DNA of 44,733 nucleotides, taken from contig CAMUHN010000018.1 in NCBI GenBank assembly GCA_947088675.1, positions 1-44,733 on the forward strand, in the 5' to 3' direction. Source of the stretch: an uncultured Roseburia sp. (GTDB lineage Bacteria; Bacillota; Clostridia; Lachnospirales; Lachnospiraceae). The position numbers and the translations under genes were made by a program. Below the pieces are notes generated by a model. The model ran no database searches and was not told the DNA's origin. It saw only the letters and a program-made list of their open reading frames with translations. Numbering within the stretch: position 1 is the stretch's first letter; every line of letters starts with the position of its first letter. Of this stretch, positions 15,127-24,803 are shown piece after piece.

Positions 15127-16614
15127 TTACGATAAATTCGAATACCCCATCAGGCTGATATCCACTTCTCGGGCGGCCTCACGCCCTTCCCGGATCGCCC
15201 AGACCACAAGCGACTGTCCGCGGCGCACGTCGCCGGCAGCAAATACATGCTTCACATTGGATGCATACGCCCCCTTTGCCGTGGCGATATTAGTTCTGCC
15301 GTCCAGATTTACGCCAAATGCTTCCGCGATATATTTTTCGGCTCCCAGAAAACCTGCTGCGATCAGCACAAGATTCGCCTCGATTTTCTGCTCGGAACCG
15401 GCTGCCTCCTCCATCACCATACGCCCTGTCTTTTCGTCTTTCTTCTGTTCCAGACGCACCGTAATCACTCCGCATAGATTGCCGTTTTTGTCCTTTAAAA
15501 ATTCCTTTACTGTCGTCTGGTAAACGCGCGGATCATGACCAAAAACGGCGATTGCTTCTTTCTGCCCGTAGTCTGTCTTAACCACTTTCGGCCACTGCGG
15601 CCAGGGATTGTCATCCGCCCTCGTATCCGGCGCTTTCGGCATCATTTCCAGCTGAACCACGCTCGCGCAGCCATGGCGGATCGCCGTGGCAACACAGTCG
15701 TTTCCGGTATCGCCGCCGCCTATAATCACAACCTTTTTATTCTTTGCAGAAATATATGCGTTGTCTTTTAATCCGGAATCAAGCAGGCTTTTTGTCGTCG
15801 CTTTCAAAAAATCAACTGCAAAATAAATCCCTTTTGCATCTCTTCCCGGCGCTTTGATATCACGCGGTTTCTTTGCGCCGCAGGCTAAAACAATCCGGTC
15901 AAATTCTTTTAAGACTTTTGCCGCTTTAATGTCTTTCCCGACATCAACCCCCGTGATAAACTCTATGCCCTCTTCTTTCATAATATTCACTTTGCGGTCA
16001 ATCACCCATTTTTCCAGCTTCATATTTGGAATACCGTACATTAAGAGCCCGCCGATCCTGTCGTCCCGCTCATAGACCGTGACCGAGTGCCCCCTTTTAT
16101 TCAACTGGTCGGCTGCTGCAAGACCTGCCGGCCCGGAACCGATCACCGCAATTTTTTTGCCGGTCCGCACTCTCGGCGGTTTTGCAGCGGCATAGCCTTT
16201 TGCATATGCCTTTTCGATAATCCCAAGCTCATTTGCCTTGCAGGTAACAGGATCATCCCAGTGGCCGCAGGTACACGCCGCCTCACAGAGCGCCGGACAG
16301 ACGCGCGCCGTAAACTCCGGAAAGTTATTTGTCTTTTTTAAACGGTTGTAAGCCTGTTCCCAATTCCCTGTATAAATCAGATCGTTCCATTCCGGCACGA
16401 GGTTGTGCAGCGGACAGCCGCTTGTCATCCCCATAATCGTCATGCCTGACTGGCAGAACGGCACACCGCAGTTCATACAGCGGGCAGCCTGCTGTGCCTG
16501 GCGCGCTTCGGAAAGCGGCGTATGAAATTCGTTGTAATCTGCGATCCGCTCTTTCGGGTTAACTTCAGACGCATCCGTCCTGTTTATCTCCATAAATCCT
16601 GTCGCTTTTCCCAT
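15127..16614 (-). CDS. gltD: Glutamate synthase small subunit
   Basis: The beta subunit of NADPH-dependent GOGAT takes electrons from NADPH via FAD and passes them through iron-sulfur clusters to the large subunit, which makes glutamate from glutamine and 2-oxoglutarate. The 495-residue protein has the N-terminal cysteine clusters (ARCMNCGVPFCQSG near 43 and VCPALCEAACTCG near 105), the FAD loop GSGPAGLAAADQ near 158, and the NADPH loop GGGDTGNDC near 300. The ATG lies one base after the gltB stop, so translation is probably coupled. Confidence 0.96.
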   Translation of the reverse strand: MGKATGFMEINRTDASEVNPKERIADYNEFHTPLSEARQAQQAARCMNCGVPFCQSGMTIMGMTSGCPLHNLVPEWNDLIYTGNWEQAYNRLKKTNNFPEFTARVCPALCEAACTCGHWDDPVTCKANELGIIEKAYAKGYAAAKPPRVRTGKKIAVIGSGPAGLAAADQLNKRGHSVTVYERDDRIGGLLMYGIPNMKLEKWVIDRKVNIMKEEGIEFITGVDVGKDIKAAKVLKEFDRIVLACGAKKPRDIKAPGRDAKGIYFAVDFLKATTKSLLDSGLKDNAYISAKNKKVVIIGGGDTGNDCVATAIRHGCASVVQLEMMPKAPDTRADDNPWPQWPKVVKTDYGQKEAIAVFGHDPRVYQTTVKEFLKDKNGNLCGVITVRLEQKKDEKTGRMVMEEAAGSEQKIEANLVLIAAGFLGAEKYIAEAFGVNLDGRTNIATAKGAYASNVKHVFAAGDVRRGQSLVVWAIREGREAAREVDISLMGYSNLS

Positions 16615-16615
16615 G

Positions 16616-19600
16616 TTAACTCCTTTCCGTCACAGCATAAAACGCTTCTATCTGCGCCTGTTCGGATGAGAGCCCTTTTTCCTCCATCTGAACAATTGCC
16701 ATCAGCATCCTGTTGTAGTCATAGGGGATCACTTTCTTAAACTTCGGCAGATACTCGCTGAAGCGGTCGAGGATCTTTTTGCCTTTTTCCGAATTGGTCA
16801 GCGCAACATGCTCCTTGATCATTTCTTTCAGTTCCATTACATCGTATTTATTGGAAACTTCCTCGGAAAATACCATTTCTTTATTCATCCTGGTATACAG
16901 GTCATTGTCCTCGTCGAGCACATAGGCGATGCCGCCGCTCATACCGGCTGCAAAGTTTTTGCCGGTCTTGCCAAGGATCACAACGCGCCCGCCCGTCATA
17001 TACTCGCAGCCATGATCCCCGACTCCTTCGACTACCGCCGAAGCGCCCGAGTTTCTGACACAGAAACGCTCACCTGCAACGCCGTTTATAAATGCTTTTC
17101 CGCTTGTCGCGCCATAGAGCGCGACATTGCCGATAATGATATTTTTATCTTTTAAAAACCCTGCGCCTGTCGGTGCAAATACGACAAGTTTCCCGCCTGA
17201 GAGTCCTTTTCCAAAGTAATCGTTGGAATCGCCGACCAGTTCCAGCGTAAGTCCGTTTGGAATAAATGCGCCGAAACTCTGTCCTCCCGCACCGGAACAT
17301 CTCACCACAAACGTATCCTCAGGCAGACCGTCCCCGCCGTATCTCTTTGTAATTTCGGAGCCAAAAATCGTGCCAAAAGAGCGGTCCGTATTTGTCACTT
17401 CCAGCGCAATACTCTTTCGCTGCCCCTGTTCCAACGCGTTTTTCAGCTGCTTTAACAATATGGTCACATCTTTCGATTTCTCCAGTTTAAAGTCGTAAAC
17501 CTGTTTCGGATCAAAAATGACGTTCTCTTTCGGCCCGGCATACGGATTGTTTAAAATCCCTGTCAGGTCAAATTCCCGCTCGCGCGCGCTCAAATCGCTG
17601 CGCACTCGCAGCAGGTCGCTTCTGCCCACCATCTCGTCAATCGTACGGCATCCGAGCTTTGCCATATATTCGCGCAGCTCCTGCGCAATAAAACGCATGA
17701 AATTTTCCACATATTCAGGTTTTCCTGCAAACCGTCTGCGAAGCTTCGGATTTTGAGTCGCAATACCGGCAGGGCAGGTGTCGAGATTGCAGACGCGCAT
17801 CATCACACAGCCGAGCGTTACCAGCGGAGCTGTTGCAAACCCGTACTCCTCCGCACCAAGCAGAGCGGCAATCGCAACGTCGCGACCGCTCATCAGCTTG
17901 CCGTCCGTCTCGATGCGCACTTTATTGCGCAGCCCGTTTAACAGCAGTGTCTGATGCGTCTCGGCCAGACCGAGTTCCCACGGAAGCCCGGCATTGTGGA
18001 TTGAGCTCTGCGGCGCCGCTCCCGTTCCACCGTCGTACCCGGAAATTAAAACCACCTGTGCGCCTGCTTTTGCCACGCCAGCGGCAACTGTGCCGACGCC
18101 TGCTTCCGATACCAGTTTTACCGTGATACGCGCATCCCGGTTCGCGTTTTTCAGATCAAAGATCAGCTGCTCCAGATCCTCGATCGAATAGATATCATGA
18201 TGCGGCGGCGGTGAAATCAGCGACACGCCTGGTGTCGACAGCCTTGTCTTTGCAATCCAGGGATATACCTTTTTCCCGGGAAGATGACCTCCCTCGCCGG
18301 GTTTTGCCCCCTGTGCCATTTTGATCTGAATCTCCTGCGCGCTGACCAGATAGGCGCTTGTCACTCCAAATCGCCCGGATGCAACCTGTTTAATGGCCGA
18401 ACAGCGGTTTACGGAAGTGTTCTTACTCTCAATCCGCTCCAGATCCTCGCCTCCCTCGCCGGAATTTGACTTTCCGTGCAGACGGTTCATAGCGATCGCC
18501 AGCGTCTCATGCGCTTCCTGGGAAATGGAACCATACGACATTGCGCCCGTCTTAAAACGCATAACAATGGAATCTATGCTTTCTACTTCCTCGATCGGCG
18601 CCCCTTTTTTCGGGTAATTAAAATCCATCAGCCCGCGCAGCGTAATTTTCCTCTCTTCCTGATCAACCAGGCCGGTATACTGTTTAAACAAATCATAATC
18701 GCCGCGCTTTGTTGCTTCCTGCAGCAGATGTATTGTCGCAGGATTATAAAGATGCGGCGCAGCTCCGCTTCTCATCTTGTGACGTCCCCTGCTCTCAAGC
18801 GTAAGATCTGTCTCAAGCCCCAGCGGATCATATGCGGCAGAGTGCAGCTCGTTGACATCCTCCGCAATTTCTTTTAATGTGATGCCCCCGATACGGCTGA
18901 CCGTATTGGTAAAATACCTGTCAATCACCGCCTTATCAATGCCGACCGCCTCAAAAATCTTTGACCCCTCGTAAGACTGTATGGTGGAAATCCCCATTTT
19001 GGATGCAATCTTTACAATGCCGTTTAAGATCGCCGCATTGTAATCTTCAATCGCCGCATAGTAGTCTTTATCCAGCATCTTCTCCTCTATCAGCTGCTTA
19101 ATTGTATCCTGCGCCAGATAGGGATTGATTGCACATGCGCCGTACCCTAAAAGCGTTGCAAAATGATGCACCTCCCTTGGCTCGCCCGACTCTAAGATCA
19201 TGGCGACAGACGTCCTCTTTTTCGTGCGCACCAGATGCTGCTGCAGTGCGGAAACGGCAAGCAGCGACGGGATCGGCACATGGTTTTCATCTACGCCGCG
19301 GTCTGATAAGATCAGAATGTTCGCGCCGTCCCGGTATGCGCGGTCCGCTTCCACAAATAATCGCTCAATCGCTTTTTCAAGGCTTGTATTTTTATAATAG
19401 ATAATCGGAATGATTTCCACGCGAAATCCTTCCGCATTCATCGCTTTGATCTTCATCAGATCCGTATTGGTCAGAATCGGATTGTCTACCTTTAACACAT
19501 GACAGTTTTTTGCCCTCTCCTCCAGAAGATTTCCGTCCTCCCCGATATAAACGGTAGTAGAGGTAACGACCTTTTCACGAATCGAGTCAATCGGCGGATT

Positions 19601-21214
19601 TGTCACCTGAGCAAACAGCTGCTTGAAATAGTTAAACAGCGGCTGATGATCGCCTGCAAGCGCTGCGAGCTGCGTGTCGATCCCCATCGCGGAAGTTCCC
19701 TCGCCGCCGTCCCTTGCCATCGGCAATATCGCATCCTTTAACGATTCATAAGTATAGCCGAATGCTTTCTGCATCCGCTGGCGCTCTTCTTTTTCATATT
19801 CCGGCACACGGGCGTTCGGGAGCTTTAAATCTTTTAAATTCAGCAGATGACGGTCAAGCCACTCGCCGTATGGCTGTCTGTTCGCATAGGTTTCCTTTAA
19901 TTCGTCGTCGTCAATAATCTTTCCTGCCACCGTATCCACGAGAAGCATTTTTCCCGGATGAAGACGCTCTTTCGCCACGATCTTCGCCGGATCAACAGCA
20001 AGCACGCCGACCTCGGAAGACAGGATCAGATAATCGTCGTCTGTGATATAATAGCGCGAAGGACGAAGTCCGTTTCGATCAAGCACCGCCCCCATCAGAT
20101 CTCCGTCGGAAAAAAGAATGGATGCCGGCCCGTCCCAGGGTTCCATCATTGTTGCATAATACTGATAAAAATCTTTTTTCTTCTGCGACATGATCCGGTT
20201 ATTTGCCCACGGTTCCGGTATCATGATCATAATTGCAAGCGGTAAGTCCATACCGCTCATGACCAGAAATTCCAGCGTATTGTCAAGCATTGCCGAGTCG
20301 GAACCTTCGCTGCTTATGGCCGGAAGCACCTTTAAAAGCTCTCCTTTCAACAGACCGGATTCCATCGTCTCCTCGCGCGCGAGCATCTTGTCTGCATTTC
20401 CCTTGATCGTATTGATCTCCCCGTTATGCACAATAAAACGGTTTGGATGCGCCCGCTCCCAGCTCGGGTTTGTATTGGTGGAAAAACGGGAGTGCACCGT
20501 CGCAATTGCCGATTCGTAATCAGGATCCTGCAGATCCGGAAAAAACAACCGCAGCTGTTCCACCAGAAACATACCCTTATAAACAATGGTTCTGCTCGAA
20601 AGCGATACCACATACGTATCGTCGTTTGACTGCTCAAACACACGCCTTGCAATATAAAGCCTGCGGTCAAACGCAATTCCCTTTTCCACTTCCTCTGGGC
20701 GTTTTACAAAGCACTGCATAATATACGGCATGCAGTCCGCCGCTTTCTGACCCAGATGCTCCGGCGCAATCGGCACTTTTCTCCATCCGATAAATGCAAT
20801 GCCCTCCTTGCCCGCAATGACCTCAAACATCTTTTTGGCGCGGTTGCGCTTCAACTCGTCCTGCGGGAAGAAAAACATGCCGACGCCGTAATCTCGCTCT
20901 TCTCCGATCTCAAACCCTGCAGCCTTTGCGGCTTTTGTAAAAAACTTATGCGAAATCTGCAGCAGGATGCCGACGCCGTCGCCTGTTTTTCCTTCAGCGT
21001 CTTTGCCGGCCCTGTGTTTTAAATTTTCTACGATCTTCAATGCATTTTCAACTGTCTCATGCGTCTTTATGCCCTTGATATTGACAACTGCGCCAATCCC
21101 GCAGTTATCGTGCTCAAATGCCGGATCATAGAGCCCGCTCCCGCCGTTTGTATCTTTCAAAGCCACAAAGCGGTTTAATGTATCACGTTTCTGTTTTACG
21201 ATCTGCCTGCTCAT
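16616..21214 (-). CDS. gltB: Glutamate synthase large subunit
   Basis: The 1532-residue alpha subunit of GOGAT. Order: a 37-residue propeptide; the class II glutaminase domain starting at C38 (DNCGIGAV, the nucleophile exposed after processing), to about 430; the central domain; the FMN-binding synthase domain with GEGGEDLERI and AQGAKPGEGGHLPG segments; a 3Fe-4S cysteine cluster in CVMMRVCNLDTCPAG; and the C-terminal GxGxG-repeat beta-helix. The start MSRQIVKQ at 21214 is behind GGGAG; the 8-residue longer frame has no clear site. The gltB-gltD order is the usual operon. It is preceded by a strong promoter and a repeat-rich 500-bp region. Confidence 0.97.
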   Translation of the reverse strand: MSRQIVKQKRDTLNRFVALKDTNGGSGLYDPAFEHDNCGIGAVVNIKGIKTHETVENALKIVENLKHRAGKDAEGKTGDGVGILLQISHKFFTKAAKAAGFEIGEERDYGVGMFFFPQDELKRNRAKKMFEVIAGKEGIAFIGWRKVPIAPEHLGQKAADCMPYIMQCFVKRPEEVEKGIAFDRRLYIARRVFEQSNDDTYVVSLSSRTIVYKGMFLVEQLRLFFPDLQDPDYESAIATVHSRFSTNTNPSWERAHPNRFIVHNGEINTIKGNADKMLAREETMESGLLKGELLKVLPAISSEGSDSAMLDNTLEFLVMSGMDLPLAIMIMIPEPWANNRIMSQKKKDFYQYYATMMEPWDGPASILFSDGDLMGAVLDRNGLRPSRYYITDDDYLILSSEVGVLAVDPAKIVAKERLHPGKMLLVDTVAGKIIDDDELKETYANRQPYGEWLDRHLLNLKDLKLPNARVPEYEKEERQRMQKAFGYTYESLKDAILPMARDGGEGTSAMGIDTQLAALAGDHQPLFNYFKQLFAQVTNPPIDSIREKVVTSTTVYIGEDGNLLEERAKNCHVLKVDNPILTNTDLMKIKAMNAEGFRVEIIPIIYYKNTSLEKAIERLFVEADRAYRDGANILILSDRGVDENHVPIPSLLAVSALQQHLVRTKKRTSVAMILESGEPREVHHFATLLGYGACAINPYLAQDTIKQLIEEKMLDKDYYAAIEDYNAAILNGIVKIASKMGISTIQSYEGSKIFEAVGIDKAVIDRYFTNTVSRIGGITLKEIAEDVNELHSAAYDPLGLETDLTLESRGRHKMRSGAAPHLYNPATIHLLQEATKRGDYDLFKQYTGLVDQEERKITLRGLMDFNYPKKGAPIEEVESIDSIVMRFKTGAMSYGSISQEAHETLAIAMNRLHGKSNSGEGGEDLERIESKNTSVNRCSAIKQVASGRFGVTSAYLVSAQEIQIKMAQGAKPGEGGHLPGKKVYPWIAKTRLSTPGVSLISPPPHHDIYSIEDLEQLIFDLKNANRDARITVKLVSEAGVGTVAAGVAKAGAQVVLISGYDGGTGAAPQSSIHNAGLPWELGLAETHQTLLLNGLRNKVRIETDGKLMSGRDVAIAALLGAEEYGFATAPLVTLGCVMMRVCNLDTCPAGIATQNPKLRRRFAGKPEYVENFMRFIAQELREYMAKLGCRTIDEMVGRSDLLRVRSDLSAREREFDLTGILNNPYAGPKENVIFDPKQVYDFKLEKSKDVTILLKQLKNALEQGQRKSIALEVTNTDRSFGTIFGSEITKRYGGDGLPEDTFVVRCSGAGGQSFGAFIPNGLTLELVGDSNDYFGKGLSGGKLVVFAPTGAGFLKDKNIIIGNVALYGATSGKAFINGVAGERFCVRNSGASAVVEGVGDHGCEYMTGGRVVILGKTGKNFAAGMSGGIAYVLDEDNDLYTRMNKEMVFSEEVSNKYDVMELKEMIKEHVALTNSEKGKKILDRFSEYLPKFKKVIPYDYNRMLMAIVQMEEKGLSSEQAQIEAFYAVTERS

Positions 21215-21321
21215 CCTGTGCTCCCTCTCTTTTTGCAAGATCCCCGCAAAAATACCGTCTTAACCGGACATTTCTGTCTTTGTACTGCGGACATCTGTCT
21301 ATATGTTTTTTGTCAGGCTTT

Positions 21322-21350
21322 ACTATACACCTTTTTTTTCTGTTTGTCTA
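21322..21350 (-). promoter_or_regulatory. Promoter of gltB
   Basis: On the minus strand TAGACA, 17 bp containing A8-GGTG, TATAGT. Leader to the gltB ATG is about 100 nt. Confidence 0.65.
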
Positions 21351-21366
21351 CCTGAATTTTTTGTAA

Positions 21367-21387
21367 ATTATCAGATTATTTGATAAT
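21367..21387 (-). promoter_or_regulatory. 21-bp dyad immediately upstream of the gltB promoter
   Basis: ATTATCA at 21367-21373 and TGATAAT at 21381-21387 are perfect 7-nt arms around a 7-nt spacer, centred about 60 bp upstream of the likely start of transcription. That is the usual position for a transcription activator. The first arm includes an ATCAGA hexamer that recurs through the region. Confidence 0.5.
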
Positions 21388-21681
21388 ATCTATATTTTGT
21401 ATTAATATTCTGATAATATGTTGATATTATTTAAATATATCCCTGTTTGCAAACAATTTTAACTCTCTAAAGCAGCAGACAGCAGGAAGAAGATCATGAA
21501 AAAGTAAATCTGATTTTAATCAGAATACAAAAGTGTTGTGGCAGGATAATAATAATGACTTATTCTGATACTGACAGATCAGAGGAAACGACACTCACCG
21601 ATTGAGAAATGGATTTTTATGAAATCAAAGAAATGCACTTTTTCATTACTTGTATTTTATCTGATTGCTCTGACCAACAAA
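21388..21681. promoter_or_regulatory. gltB-aat intergenic region rich in TCTGAT/ATCAGA
   Basis: No convincing gene. Counting both strands, TCTGAT occurs at 21370-21375, 21409-21414, 21509-21514, 21519-21524, 21564-21569, 21578-21583 and 21660-21665. Those at 21509-21524 form a perfect 16-bp palindrome (TCTGATTTTAATCAGA). The only ORFs are plus-strand frames of 16 and 39 codons without good ribosome binding sites. The region lies upstream of gltB and downstream of aat. Confidence 0.5.
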
Positions 21682-21736
21682 AAAGCGGCGGACTTTTGCA
21701 GAATACGGCTGCCTCTACCCATAGCAGCCGCTCTTT
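21682..21736 (-). terminator. Terminator overlapping the end of aat
   Basis: CGGCTGC/GCAGCCG (21706-21712 and 21724-21730) can pair around the aat stop codon. Alternatively the outer AGCGGC/GCCGCT arms pair just before TTTTTT on the minus strand. The two foldings compete; either ends transcription of the clpS-clpA-aat unit. Confidence 0.45.
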
Positions 21737-22371
21737 AACAAATTATCATATTCCTCCCAGGAAATAAGCCTGCCTCCCATACGTTCCAGATGATCCGTAT
21801 GGAACTGGCAGTCAATCATCAGAAAATTTTCTTTATCCAGCAGCTGTGCAAACGCAATCAACGCCGTCTTGGACCCGTTCTCCTTTTCCGAAAACATACT
21901 CTCGCCGAAAAAACATTTCCCGATGGACACGCCGTATAACCCGCCGGCCAGCTCTCCGTCCTCATAACTTTCCACGCTGACTGCATACCCGGCCTTATGA
22001 AGACGTCCGTATGCCGCCTCCATTTCGTCGGAGATCCAGGTTCCCTGTGCAAATTCCCGTTTCATGCGGCAGCGGTGCATCGTATCCGCAAAATCACGGT
22101 TTAACAGAATACGCAGTTCATGTTTTTTCCTGTATTTTTTCATCGAACGGGAAATGTGAATTTCAGGCGGAAAAATCACAAAACGTTCTCTGGGACACCA
22201 CCACAGAATTTCTTCACCGGGATTATACCACGGAAAAATCCCATTTGTATAGGCAAGCAGCAGACGTTCCACACTTAAATCTCCTCCGACCGCCAAAAGT
22301 CCGTCAGGCTCTGCATACAAAGGATTCGGAAAGGAGATTTCTTTTTTATCCAATCGGTAAACAGGCATCAT
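21715..22371 (-). CDS. aat: Leucyl/phenylalanyl-tRNA-protein transferase
   Basis: Aat attaches Leu or Phe from aminoacyl-tRNA to proteins with N-terminal Lys or Arg, creating primary N-degrons for ClpS. The 218-residue protein has the family hallmarks GLLAVGGDLSVERLLLAY near 24, GIFPWY near 44, WWCPRERFVI near 57 and GGLYGVSIGKCFFGESMFS near 143-161. The ATG overlaps the clpA stop by four bases (22368-22371). The chain clpS-clpA-aat is tightly coupled, as expected for one pathway. Confidence 0.95.
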   Translation of the reverse strand: MMPVYRLDKKEISFPNPLYAEPDGLLAVGGDLSVERLLLAYTNGIFPWYNPGEEILWWCPRERFVIFPPEIHISRSMKKYRKKHELRILLNRDFADTMHRCRMKREFAQGTWISDEMEAAYGRLHKAGYAVSVESYEDGELAGGLYGVSIGKCFFGESMFSEKENGSKTALIAFAQLLDKENFLMIDCQFHTDHLERMGGRLISWEEYDNLLKSGCYG

Positions 22372-24803
22372 ATTCCTCCCTGCTCATCGGCGCTCTGCTC
22401 TTTTTTAAGACAAACGTTCTGTTCGTGATCCGCTTCGGATTGAATGTAAAATTTTCCTTCGGATGCTGTCAGAACACAGGTACCTCCGTCTTTTAACGTA
22501 CCGAACAATATCTCGTCCACCAGCAGCGGTTTCACATCGCTTTGAATGACGCGCGCAATCTCACGCGCGCCAAATTCGGTGCTGACGCCTTTTTGCCTGA
22601 TCAGTTTTTTTGCAGCTGGATCGGCTGTCAGCGCAATCCGTTTCTTCTGAAGCATCTTCTGCAGCTCCAAAAGCTTCTTCTCCACAATGCGCCCGGCCAT
22701 CCGATCGTCCATTCCGCGAAAGACAACGATCTTGCTCAGACGATTGCGGAACTCCGGCTGAAAGATCCGTTTTATCTCATCAAATACTACTTCTGATGTC
22801 CGCTCCTTACTCCCAAACCCAATGCCGGGCCGGCCGATCTGGTTTGCCCCCGCATTTGATGTCATAATAAGGATTATATTGCGAAAATCAGCTTTTCTTC
22901 CCTGATTGTCCGTCAGTGTCGCATCGTCCATCACCTGCAGCAGTATATTGTAAATATCCGGATGCGCTTTCTCGATCTCGTCCAAAAGCAGTACGGCATG
23001 CGGATGTTTGCGGACCTCCTCCGTCAGAAGCCCTCCTTCCTCATATCCCACATATCCGGCCGGCGCGCCGATTAATTTTGCCACCGCATGTTTTTCCTCA
23101 TATTCGCTCATATCAAAACGGATCAGCCGGATCCCCAGCTCCTTTGCAAGACTTTTTGCAATCTCTGTCTTTCCGACGCCGGTCGGCCCGACAAACAAAA
23201 GACTTGCGAGCGGTTTGCCCTCCTCCAATAGGCCTGCCCTTGAAAATTTTACCGCATTTACAACCTGCGCGACCGCCTCGTCCTGTCCGTATACAAGATT
23301 TAACAGCCGTTCTTTTAAGGTTGCCAGCGACTCTATCTCGTCATTCTCTACCGTCTGTTTTGGAATATGGCAGGTCTTCGCCACAATCTCATCCAGAAGT
23401 TCTTTCCCCACTGTCTGGCGCCCATCGGCCTGTCCTGTTTCCGGAAACATACGGCGGTATGCGCCGGCTTCATCAATCAAATCTATCGCCTTATCCGGCA
23501 GAAACCGCTCATGGATGTATTTTGCACTGACCGAAACCGCATACTCGATCACGCCGTCCTCATAACGGACATTGTGATACTGCTCGTATGTCTGTTTCAG
23601 GCCCTCTAAAATCTGCACTGCCTCCGCAGGATCCGGTTCTTTGATATCAATATTTTGAAACCGCCGGACCAGACTTTTATTTTTCTCAAAATGCTTTTTG
23701 TATTCCTCGTAAGTCGTAGCGCCGATAAAGCGTATCTGCCCGCCCGAAAGATATGGCTTTAGCATATTCGAGATATCAAAGCTTCCGCCGTTTACCGCGC
23801 CGGCCCCTACAATATTATGAATTTCGTCAATATAGACAATCGGTTTTTCTTCCTCCGCAATGCTCTCCATCACCCGCTTGAGCCGTTTTTCAAAATCTCC
23901 CCGATACTGTGTCCCGGCCAGCAGACCGCCTAAATCCAGAGAAAAAATTTTTGCGCCGAGCAAAGGTTTTGGAACACGCCCCTCATTTAATCGTTTTGCA
24001 AACCCGTATACAATCGCCGTCTTTCCGACCCCCGGCTCCCCGATATGCAGCGGGTTATTCTTTTCCTTTCGGCAGAGAATCTGCATCGTGCGCTCCAGCT
24101 CTTCTTCCCTGCCGATCAACGGGTTTGCACCGTCGGACGCATCATTCAGACAGACCGCATACTGCCGCCAGAATCCGCCCTGCGCGTCGGTATCGTCCTC
24201 GTCATATTCCCCGTCGTCTTCAAAACCATCCTCGTCCAGTCCGTCGTCCCCGGCATTCTCTTCCTGCGTCTCTTCTGCATCCCGATCCGCGTTATCACTG
24301 ACACCGACACGCTTTTTCTTTGTCTTTCTCCGAACTGCGGATTTTTTCTTTTGGCCGCGATCCCTCTCTTCCATGATAAGGATCATTTCCTGCATGAGGT
24401 CGGCATGCTCCACGCCCTGCGACCGCATAAAATATACGGCATAGCTTTCTTTTAAGCCGTACAGCGCATGTACCACATGCGTTAATTCCACGATGTCCCT
24501 GCCGCTGCTTCGCGCGGACTCCCATGCAAAGGACAGCATCACCGCCGTCCCCTGCGACAGCTCCGGCATTTGCTGCGGCTCTCGCTCCTCTGCCTCCATA
24601 TATTCCTCAAGATAAGTCATCAATGCACGGTCAAGCTTCTTTACCTTTCCGCCGCAGTTTTCAAACGCTCTCGCAAACACTTTGTTCTGACAGATCACAT
24701 AAAGCACCAGTTCCGGTGTCACAAATGCAAAGTTTGCACTTTTTGCCTGTAAAACAGCCTGATCAATAATTTCTGCCACTTCCTCTGATACACGCATGCT
24801 CAT
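22368..24803 (-). CDS. clpA: Clp protease ATPase subunit ClpA
   Basis: The 811-residue AAA+ unfoldase feeds substrates to ClpP. N-domain about 1-150, D1 with Walker A GEPGVGKTA (255-263) and VYIDEIHN, D2 with GPTGVGKTE (539-547) and LLLDEIEKAH. A ClpP-docking IGF loop (RPGIGFGSKE, IGF at 661-663) is present. There is no middle coiled-coil as in ClpC/ClpB, so it is ClpA. Unusual is a linker at about 151-207, first K/R-rich, then strongly acidic (D/E/G repeats), between N-domain and D1. It overlaps clpS by 4 bp and aat by 4 bp. clpP is not in this window. Confidence 0.93.
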   Translation of the reverse strand: MSMRVSEEVAEIIDQAVLQAKSANFAFVTPELVLYVICQNKVFARAFENCGGKVKKLDRALMTYLEEYMEAEEREPQQMPELSQGTAVMLSFAWESARSSGRDIVELTHVVHALYGLKESYAVYFMRSQGVEHADLMQEMILIMEERDRGQKKKSAVRRKTKKKRVGVSDNADRDAEETQEENAGDDGLDEDGFEDDGEYDEDDTDAQGGFWRQYAVCLNDASDGANPLIGREEELERTMQILCRKEKNNPLHIGEPGVGKTAIVYGFAKRLNEGRVPKPLLGAKIFSLDLGGLLAGTQYRGDFEKRLKRVMESIAEEEKPIVYIDEIHNIVGAGAVNGGSFDISNMLKPYLSGGQIRFIGATTYEEYKKHFEKNKSLVRRFQNIDIKEPDPAEAVQILEGLKQTYEQYHNVRYEDGVIEYAVSVSAKYIHERFLPDKAIDLIDEAGAYRRMFPETGQADGRQTVGKELLDEIVAKTCHIPKQTVENDEIESLATLKERLLNLVYGQDEAVAQVVNAVKFSRAGLLEEGKPLASLLFVGPTGVGKTEIAKSLAKELGIRLIRFDMSEYEEKHAVAKLIGAPAGYVGYEEGGLLTEEVRKHPHAVLLLDEIEKAHPDIYNILLQVMDDATLTDNQGRKADFRNIILIMTSNAGANQIGRPGIGFGSKERTSEVVFDEIKRIFQPEFRNRLSKIVVFRGMDDRMAGRIVEKKLLELQKMLQKKRIALTADPAAKKLIRQKGVSTEFGAREIARVIQSDVKPLLVDEILFGTLKDGGTCVLTASEGKFYIQSEADHEQNVCLKKEQSADEQGGI

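Noticed and set aside
21619-21738. Plus-strand 39-codon frame MKSKKCTFSLLVFYL... ending over the aat terminator
   Set aside because: Looks like a short leader peptide, but there is no ribosome binding site at proper spacing, and its second half is the antisense of the aat end and terminator.
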